Shown piece by piece: positions 53,040 to 64,000 of a stretch of 64,000 bases of DNA. The position numbers and the translations under genes are program-made. Every line of letters begins with the position of its first letter. Within the stretch, counting starts at the first letter, position 1. The notes under the pieces were generated by a model that was given only the letters and a program-made list of their open reading frames with translations, ran no database searches and was not told the DNA's origin. The stretch is taken from contig NZ_OY782186.1 of assembly GCF_963677685.1 (NCBI RefSeq), positions 2,418,001 through 2,482,000 of the forward strand, written 5' to 3'. This DNA is from an uncultured Bacteroides sp. (GTDB lineage Bacteria; Bacteroidota; Bacteroidia; Bacteroidales; Bacteroidaceae).

Positions 53040-53927
53040 TCATTTTAAATTAATCAGGCTTCTGACTTTAGAAATCAATTGCCTGGAAGGAACAAGCTCA
53101 TTGTCTGCAGGCATAAGATACCAGCGGACAGTATAAGAGAGTGATTCCCCGGGTTTCAGTTTCGTATAAGCTCCCTGGCTTTCTAATTCTATGTAGGTTT
53201 TACCTCTATTGACATAGACTTGTATCTCAGCTTCGGCAGGTGCCGGCTGTGAAACATCCAGATCCGGGAATTTTTTGACTAACAACAAACCGTTGCCAAT
53301 ATATGCAAGCCAGCCTTTACCATCAGCGTTTATTTTGCGATTTTCATCCCGAGCATCTGTCTGATACCATGAGGCATGGTATTCACGCGTAAACGGAATA
53401 AGATCGGCAGGAGTAACGACAGGGGCATCAAAAAAGAGTAAACCTTCATTGGGGACTCGGGTTATTTCCCAAGGAGCCACGCTGCGCGTTTCGTCCGATT
53501 CGTTGATGATGAAATAGGTTACCACAATAGCATTATCTTCTGCATCAGCTTTAAATTCCTTGCGAATACGATACTTGTACTTCGGAGACATTTGACCAGT
53601 CATGACTAGCGATGTGGAGGTCTGTTCTACCGTATAAGGTAATTTATCATATTCAGTTACCGGCGGCCAGTTCCATTCCTTTTGCGGACTTGTCCAGAAA
53701 GTGCTTCCGAATGATTCCCGCATGGGCAACTGTGAAATGATCTCAGCGTCCTTGTACTTAAAAGAACGAATTTTAGCTCCTCCGGCGGCATCAATGATCA
53801 TGGAGAGGTCTCCTGTCTTTATACAGTATTTTGATTCTCCCATATTCTTTATTACAGGCTCTGTAGCTTGCATGGAGATACTCCCAAGCACAGAGACCAG
53901 TAATAATGATATCAATTGTCTTTTCAT
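53040..53927 (-). CDS. DUF4380 domain protein
   Basis: About 295 residues from the ATG at 53927 (MKRQLISLLLVSVLGSISMQ); the codon at 53933 is TTG. The signal peptide precedes a beta-sandwich that resembles aldose-epimerase-like or DUF4380 proteins (GDLSMIIDAAGGAKIRSFKY; FGSTFWTSPQKEWNWPP; SYTVRWYLMP). Such proteins are common in Bacteroides polysaccharide loci; the function is unknown. It lies 22 bases after the GH10-CE1 gene. Confidence 0.82.
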   Translation of the reverse strand: MKRQLISLLLVSVLGSISMQATEPVIKNMGESKYCIKTGDLSMIIDAAGGAKIRSFKYKDAEIISQLPMRESFGSTFWTSPQKEWNWPPVTEYDKLPYTVEQTSTSLVMTGQMSPKYKYRIRKEFKADAEDNAIVVTYFIINESDETRSVAPWEITRVPNEGLLFFDAPVVTPADLIPFTREYHASWYQTDARDENRKINADGKGWLAYIGNGLLLVKKFPDLDVSQPAPAEAEIQVYVNRGKTYIELESQGAYTKLKPGESLSYTVRWYLMPADNELVPSRQLISKVRSLINLK

Positions 53928-53949
53928 TCGCAACTAACTTCTTATTATC

Positions 53950-57014
<3,065 letters not shown>

Positions 57015-57102
57015 AATAGAAAGTTAGTTTAAATCGTTTTTTTTAGCCTTAAGCATATTACATCTCAAATCATTATGAATAAAATTTCTTTATGAATATT
57101 TT

Positions 57103-58434
57103 TTATTCAAACTTAAGCCAATCCAGTTCTACACTCCCTTTGCTGCCCATAGCGACAGTCAGATTATGTACACCATTCGGAATATCATGAACAGGAACCG
57201 TAATCAGTTCATCTTTTCCGGTAGTAATCTTAGCTACGATTTTACCGTCAATTTTCACCAACAGCTTGCCTTTTCCATCAAGAACTTGTGCCGTAACAGA
57301 TTTCAGTCCGGTGGTTCCAAAGTCGACGTCGTTATATTGCACATAGGCTTTTTTCGCACTTAATATGGTCTTCCAACCTGCAAAATAATTAGTTGTATCA
57401 ACGTATGCTATAGCCGCACCCTCTTTGCTTAATTTTGAATAACGGTCAAGCTGAATTTCATCGGTCGCATTCGTTATTCCCACACCACGCAGAGTTGGTA
57501 TTACCTTTTGGATAGTACCGTCTTCATTGAAATGAATCTTATCTATACGAACGGAGCGATTTTTGTCAAACTTCGGAGAGAAATCGTTATGGTGATAGAA
57601 CAGATACCATTCGCCTTTATATTCAACGATTGAATGGTGATTTGTCCAACATTTCGTAGGCGACTGATCCATAATCAAGCCTTTATACTCGAAGGGACCT
57701 AGCGGACTATCTCCCATGGCATACGAGAGATTTTCTGTTTCGCCCTCTTTAGGCACCCACGGGAAAGTGAAATAATACTTACCATTACGTTTGAAAACAA
57801 AAGGGCCTTCTTTCATTCCTTTAGGCAACTTCTCAATAGCAACGGGCTTAGAGTCTAATTGAAGCATATTGGGTTTAAGACGTGCCCCATGCATGCCCCG
57901 ACCCGACCAGTAGATATAGGCCTGTCCGTCGTCATCAATCAACGTGCAAGGATCTATGCCGTAAACGCCTTTAATAGGTTCTGTCATAGGTACAAATCCT
58001 CCATCCGGACGGTCGGATACAGCTACCCCTATCATCATTCCGAATCGTTTAGTTATCGAATCAGGTTTAACCATTGCAGGAAAATAAAAGTAGTACATAC
58101 CATCTTTGTACGCACAATCGGGCGCCCACATGGAGTAAGTATCAGCATTCACCCAGTTGACCTGTTTCTGTGTCAGAATAACCCCATGGTCAGTCCACTT
58201 GGTCAAATTATCGGATGAAAACACGTGATAGTCTTCCATGCAAAACCAGTCCTTACGAAGTTTAGGTTTGTCAGCGGGCGCAGGTATATCATGCGAAGGA
58301 TAGAGATAGATTTTTCCGTTGAATACTCTCGCCGTTGGATCGGCAGTAAACTGTCCCTGAATAACGGGATTTTGTGCCTTTACAATGCCGGCAAGCAGCA
58401 TTGTAAAGATCAATAATAAATGTTTAGCGGTCAT
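57103..58434 (-). CDS. Glycoside hydrolase family 43 with C-terminal CBM-like domain
   Basis: About 443 residues from the ATG at 58434, which begins the signal (MTAKHLLLIFTMLLAGIVKA). This overlaps the preceding GH43 stop by 11 bases. The five-bladed propeller domain has the catalytic elements QFTADPTARVFNGKIYLYPS (general base Asp), GIDPCTLIDDDGQAYIYW and KEGPFVFKRNGKYY (acid Glu). The last 110 residues (AYVDTTNYFAGWKTILSAKK; HNLTVAMGSKGSVELDWLKF) look like a CBM6-type domain. It is probably a beta-xylosidase, arabinofuranosidase or exo-xylanase. Confidence 0.92.
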   Translation of the reverse strand: MTAKHLLLIFTMLLAGIVKAQNPVIQGQFTADPTARVFNGKIYLYPSHDIPAPADKPKLRKDWFCMEDYHVFSSDNLTKWTDHGVILTQKQVNWVNADTYSMWAPDCAYKDGMYYFYFPAMVKPDSITKRFGMMIGVAVSDRPDGGFVPMTEPIKGVYGIDPCTLIDDDGQAYIYWSGRGMHGARLKPNMLQLDSKPVAIEKLPKGMKEGPFVFKRNGKYYFTFPWVPKEGETENLSYAMGDSPLGPFEYKGLIMDQSPTKCWTNHHSIVEYKGEWYLFYHHNDFSPKFDKNRSVRIDKIHFNEDGTIQKVIPTLRGVGITNATDEIQLDRYSKLSKEGAAIAYVDTTNYFAGWKTILSAKKAYVQYNDVDFGTTGLKSVTAQVLDGKGKLLVKIDGKIVAKITTGKDELITVPVHDIPNGVHNLTVAMGSKGSVELDWLKFE

Positions 58435-59881
58435 GGAAGTTCCATTTAGAGTTATCACTATTCATATCGAATTCTCCAAGTGTAGGCGTACTGTCGCCCA
58501 CTGATATCAGTGCTAATTTTCGATCGGTATTAGGCACTTTCTTAGGCATAATACGATAGGTACCGTCCGTCAGTTGATCCAAACGCCATAATTGTTCAGG
58601 CGCTCCGGTAAACTCGGGAACAGTCACTACCTCAGCATCTGCCGTAGCAGCTAATGCTCGATTAGTTCCTTCAATCACAATCTTGTAATAAGGTCCGCCC
58701 AAGTATCCACCGGCTTCAGGTACAGCGGTAATAGTCCATCTCTGATGAGGACGGAACATATAGTCGCCTATCCGTAGGTCAATATTTCCTGTTGGCCAAG
58801 TATTTTTCACATCTGCCAACGTCTGATTCTTCAAAGGTTTGAGAGGTTTGTCATTCTTCTCCCAGAAACGAGACATCTTGTGCTGCATGCGTACGAAGTC
58901 TACAGCCAATTCGAGAGCGTAGCCCCTACGTTCAGATTCTATCTCATACGTTCCTTCCTTAAAGGCTTCTCCCGCTACAGGCCATCCATTTTTCCACAAA
59001 AGCGGACGGATAGCCAGCACGCTACGGCCACCTTGATCGAAATCTGATTCATAATGAAACGACATCTTTTCCACGCCTTTTTCCATGATGAAACGTCCGA
59101 AGTGTCCAGGGCCGGTTTTACGTTCACCCGCTGCGATCAGCATTTTACCACCGCCTTCTATCATATCTCGACCTACATTGTCAATATAAGGTCCGGTCAC
59201 TTTACGAGAACGACCTACCACAATGTTATAAGTAGAGTTCGGACCATCACAACAAGTGCCGTGCGTACCCAGTAAATAATACCATCCGTCACGATACATC
59301 AGCGTAGTAGCTTCGCAGTCGATGGCAACGTTGGCCGGCTTGTTGCCTTCCACACGCTTGCCGGTCTTGGGATCAAGTTCTACAATTCGGATGAATCCGA
59401 AATAAGTGCCGTATGATAACCACAGGCGACCATCCGTAGGATCGAGTAACAATCCGGCATCAATGGCATCGCAATCTTCATCATCAAGCGAATGAGCTAC
59501 TTCGACAGGTTCAGTATAAGCAAAATCAGGAGATTTAGGATCTAATGTTTTGTTCCACATGGTCAATACCCGACCCGCATGTCCACCACCCAGTCCACCA
59601 CCAGTGGCACTATAAGCAATAAGATATCGATCGCCTATTTTCAAAGCGTCAGGAGCAGCACCTCTGCCGGGGCGTACTGCACCACCTTCCCACGTCCAGC
59701 CATCAGCGGAAATCAGTCCGCCTCCGCCTGTACCAAAAGTGTAATATTTACCATCACACTCTACGATAGTGGATGGATCATGAATAAAAGGAGCGCCAAC
59801 TTGTGCAGATGCTTTTTGGAATATAGGTGCAGACATCAGGAGCGCTCCCAGTAGCAATATATTTTTTGTGTTCATAATCAT
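58424..59881 (-). CDS. Glycoside hydrolase family 43-like enzyme with C-terminal ricin-type region
   Basis: A 485-residue secreted protein (signal ends FQKASAQ). The propeller begins GAPFIHDPSTIVECDGKYYT, with the base Asp in HDPS, and continues DAIDAGLLLDPTDGRLWLSY and CEATTLMYRDGWYYLLG, as in arabinanase-like GH43. The C-terminal 110 residues (GGPYYKIVIEGTNRALAAT, EQLWRLDQLTDGTYRI) read like a ricin-type (CBM13-like) domain. The ATG at 59881 overlaps the upstream stop as ATGA; an ATG at 59875 is the alternative. It is translationally linked to both neighbours. Confidence 0.9.
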   Translation of the reverse strand: MIMNTKNILLLGALLMSAPIFQKASAQVGAPFIHDPSTIVECDGKYYTFGTGGGGLISADGWTWEGGAVRPGRGAAPDALKIGDRYLIAYSATGGGLGGGHAGRVLTMWNKTLDPKSPDFAYTEPVEVAHSLDDEDCDAIDAGLLLDPTDGRLWLSYGTYFGFIRIVELDPKTGKRVEGNKPANVAIDCEATTLMYRDGWYYLLGTHGTCCDGPNSTYNIVVGRSRKVTGPYIDNVGRDMIEGGGKMLIAAGERKTGPGHFGRFIMEKGVEKMSFHYESDFDQGGRSVLAIRPLLWKNGWPVAGEAFKEGTYEIESERRGYALELAVDFVRMQHKMSRFWEKNDKPLKPLKNQTLADVKNTWPTGNIDLRIGDYMFRPHQRWTITAVPEAGGYLGGPYYKIVIEGTNRALAATADAEVVTVPEFTGAPEQLWRLDQLTDGTYRIMPKKVPNTDRKLALISVGDSTPTLGEFDMNSDNSKWNFHDR

Positions 59882-60648
59882 GGTTGCATAATTGTAATGT
59901 TCTTAACCGGCGTGCCATCCTCATGGAGGAAGCGAACGCAGAAATCGCTCATTCCTGGACCGTTAATAACTGCTCCACGCAGAATGTTACGGCCTTTTTT
60001 CAAAGTAATGCGGCGTGACAGACAGTCGTCCACCACCATACGGCGGTCTCCTGAGAGTAACAAGACTTCTTTACCATTAAGCCACCAACCCGATGCAGAA
60101 TTGGAACCCGCTGAAAGACGAATATCCGTTAGATCTTCAGGAGCGTCGATGATTGTAACCGCCCAGAATATGATGCCGTACACCGGCTTCTTCAGTGCGG
60201 CTGCAAAACGATATAGCTTCACGTTATATAACTTACTATCTAGTGCATGCCAAGCCAATTTTTGCTTACCCACTTTCACTTTGTCGCCGTCTTTGGGCAG
60301 AATGGAGAACTGCCCCTTGAAATAGAGCGTGTCGAAGGCCTGGCGTAAATAGCTGTCGGTAAAGACTGTATTCGTGCGGTTGGGTTTGCTGATGGGTTCC
60401 AGCAACATCCAACGGCGAATAAAGCCCTTATCGTCCGGTACGGCGGCATCCTTTGTGGATGGCGCGAAGTAATCGGCCAGGTAGGTAGGTGTTTGTATTG
60501 GCTTTGATTGTCTCGGACCAGGAAATCCTCCCGGTGTACGATTTGGAGCGGGATGTGTAACCGCACCAGTTTGCTGTGCTTCAGCGTACAACCCTGTAAG
60601 CAGGGCGAGACCGAGAACCAGCCATAATTTGTGATGAAAAATACTCAT
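59878..60648 (-). CDS. Secreted protein of unknown function in the xylan locus
   Basis: About 256 residues from the ATG at 60648 (MSIFHHKLWLVLGLALLTGL); the frame extends upstream to 60684 but lacks a signal there. The mature protein has a proline-rich start (HPAPNRTPGGFPGPRQ), then beta-rich text: YLADYFAPSTKDAAVPDDKG, GWWLNGKEVLLLSGDRRMVV and LSRRITLKKGRNILRG. The latter resembles galactose-binding-like sandwich domains attached to esterases and glycosidases. No catalytic motif is seen. I do not recognise a named family. Confidence 0.75.
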   Translation of the reverse strand: MSIFHHKLWLVLGLALLTGLYAEAQQTGAVTHPAPNRTPGGFPGPRQSKPIQTPTYLADYFAPSTKDAAVPDDKGFIRRWMLLEPISKPNRTNTVFTDSYLRQAFDTLYFKGQFSILPKDGDKVKVGKQKLAWHALDSKLYNVKLYRFAAALKKPVYGIIFWAVTIIDAPEDLTDIRLSAGSNSASGWWLNGKEVLLLSGDRRMVVDDCLSRRITLKKGRNILRGAVINGPGMSDFCVRFLHEDGTPVKNITIMQP

Positions 60649-60707
60649 ATTTATTACTTTTAGATATGTATGCAAACGGTGCATTTAGTGAATAGAGGTA
60701 TCTCATA

Positions 60708-60746
60708 TAGGAGTTTTGCCAAAGTACGACTTAAACAAAACTCCTA
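60708..60746. promoter_or_regulatory. Intergenic hairpin between esterase and unknown-protein genes
   Basis: Perfect 11-base arms taggagttttg and caaaactccta around 17 bases, between two genes of the operon. There is no T run after it on the minus strand, so it is more likely an mRNA processing or stability element than a terminator. Confidence 0.5.
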
Positions 60747-60774
60747 AAGAAATTTGAAAACAAATTCGTATATT

Positions 60775-63195
<2,421 letters not shown>

Positions 63196-63216
63196 TTAAT
63201 TGGATTTTATGTGAAA

Positions 63217-63252
63217 ATGTCCGCGCCACGGGTATGTTTGCAGCGCGGACAT
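63217..63252 (-). terminator. Hairpin between susD and the downstream enzyme genes (partial terminator/attenuator)
   Basis: Perfect ten-base GC-rich arms atgtccgcgc and gcgcggacat with a 16-base loop. On the minus strand only four T follow, so read-through is expected; such hairpins would lower enzyme transcripts relative to susCD. Confidence 0.6.
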
Positions 63253-63295
63253 TCTGCATTCGACTGGTTACAATGCAATTAATTAAAACATCTGT

Positions 63296-64000
63296 TTATT
63301 CAGCACTTGCTTCACCACTCGGGTTCTGTACAATATTAGGATTGATTGATGTTTCATCAAATGGGTATGGGAAATACTCATGTTTACCCTTCACAAAACC
63401 TGTCTTCCCCTTGTTAGGATTTGTTAGCTCCACATAAAGACGATGAATAGGTTCATCCTTACTGAAGTAAGCATCCTTGGTAACTGGAATATCCTTACCA
63501 TTGTTTACAATACCATCTGTATCGCCCCAACGTACCATATCAGGGAAACGAACTGCTTCAAGCCACATTTCATAACTCTTCTCGTTCTTCACTTCCTGTA
63601 ATGTAAGTTCAGTTGAGACATGAGCAGAACCTGCACGATTCTGAATATCTTGAAGACATTTCAAACCAAGACCAGTAGGATCAGTAGTCTGTGCACAAGC
63701 CTCAGCATACATCAATAGAACTTCAGCATAGCGGAAGATGGTGAGGTTTTTAAATCCATACCAACCTTTTTCATTATCTTCAGGCCACGCAACAAACTTG
63801 TTAGCGAAATAACCTGCGAAACCATAAAGTCCTGTTGGATCCTCAATACCAATATCACGAGATTTTTCAAGTTCTGCGCGACTCAAGTTTTTATCCTTGG
63901 TACCGTTCCACTCCATTTCATAGAGGAATTCGTCACCAGTAAGGAATGTTGCTTTACGACGAACTGAATTACCATCATTTGCCAACATACGTTCTGCAAA
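63296..64000 (-). CDS. RagB/SusD family nutrient-binding lipoprotein, partial (5' end off window)
   Basis: The frame continues to the right edge, four codons before an internal Met at 63988, so this is the C-terminal part of a longer gene. The sequence LTIFRYAEVLLMYAEACAQT is the conserved SusD C-terminal stretch; MWLEAVRFPDMVRWGDTDGI and GKHEYFPYPFDETSINPNIV are also typical. It would bind xylan or xylo-oligosaccharide for the SusC encoded beyond the edge. It is the most upstream gene of this xylan locus seen. Confidence 0.92.
   Translation of the reverse strand, partial: FAERMLANDGNSVRRKATFLTGDEFLYEMEWNGTKDKNLSRAELEKSRDIGIEDPTGLYGFAGYFANKFVAWPEDNEKGWYGFKNLTIFRYAEVLLMYAEACAQTTDPTGLGLKCLQDIQNRAGSAHVSTELTLQEVKNEKSYEMWLEAVRFPDMVRWGDTDGIVNNGKDIPVTKDAYFSKDEPIHRLYVELTNPNKGKTGFVKGKHEYFPYPFDETSINPNIVQNPSGEASAE

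Overview
The window reads as chromosomal DNA of a gut-type Bacteroides or a close Bacteroidales relative. The evidence is paired SusC/SusD-type proteins, an ECF sigma/FecR pair, FimB/Mfa2 and FISUMP-domain fimbrial proteins, DUF4380/DUF4843/DUF4293/DUF3575/DUF3868 proteins, PorT-like and BamD proteins, and promoters of the Bacteroides type (TTTG at -33, TAnnTTTG at -7). No rRNA, tRNA, CRISPR array or insertion sequence was recognised.

Layout. 1-9.8 kb (minus strand): an ECF sigma factor, FecR anti-sigma factor, STN-containing SusC, SusD, DUF4843 lipoprotein, PKD-like lipoprotein and a TlpA-type thioredoxin cut by the left edge, i.e. a signal-responsive outer-membrane uptake operon. 10.1-13.1 kb: a class I glutamine amidotransferase, an autoregulated-looking PadR/PspC pair and a GNAT acetyltransferase. 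13.1-19.2 kb (minus): TonB receptor, AmpG-like MFS permease, HemN and HemG/HemY protoporphyrinogen oxidase in one tight operon, best explained as porphyrin salvage. 19.5-30.0 kb (minus): a type V (FimA/Mfa-like) fimbrial operon. Its upstream end is a 495-bp segment bounded by perfect 30-bp inverted repeats, with a tyrosine recombinase gene just beyond; this looks like an on/off promoter-inversion switch. 32.4-48.2 kb is mostly housekeeping: POT peptide transporter, YbaK deacylase, UvrA, LysM/periplasmic-binding fusion, PorT-like barrel, DUF4293, RpoZ, BamD, ACT protein with PaaK, NCS2 purine permease, UvrB, a short RNA with its own promoter and terminator, and an AlaX-like editing protein. 48.5-50.3 kb: a GNAT protein and a six-bladed propeller lipoprotein. 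50.4-64 kb (minus): a xylan utilisation locus with the end of SusD, two CE1 esterases, a small secreted protein of unknown function, two GH43 enzymes, an alpha/beta hydrolase, a GH10-CE1 fusion, a DUF4380 protein and a GH9 enzyme; its SusC and regulator lie beyond the right edge.

How the parts work together. The sigma/FecR locus and the xylan locus are two independent TonB-driven nutrient systems. The hem operon would bring in a porphyrin and finish the last steps toward protoporphyrin, which fits a genus that cannot make heme from scratch. The fimbrial operon makes anchor, stalk and two adhesin-like tip subunits, and its expression probably varies among cells by DNA inversion. In the orientation given, the best promoter inside the switch points away from the operon, suggesting this copy is OFF. 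All functions are inferred by reading the sequence and translations; no database search was run.
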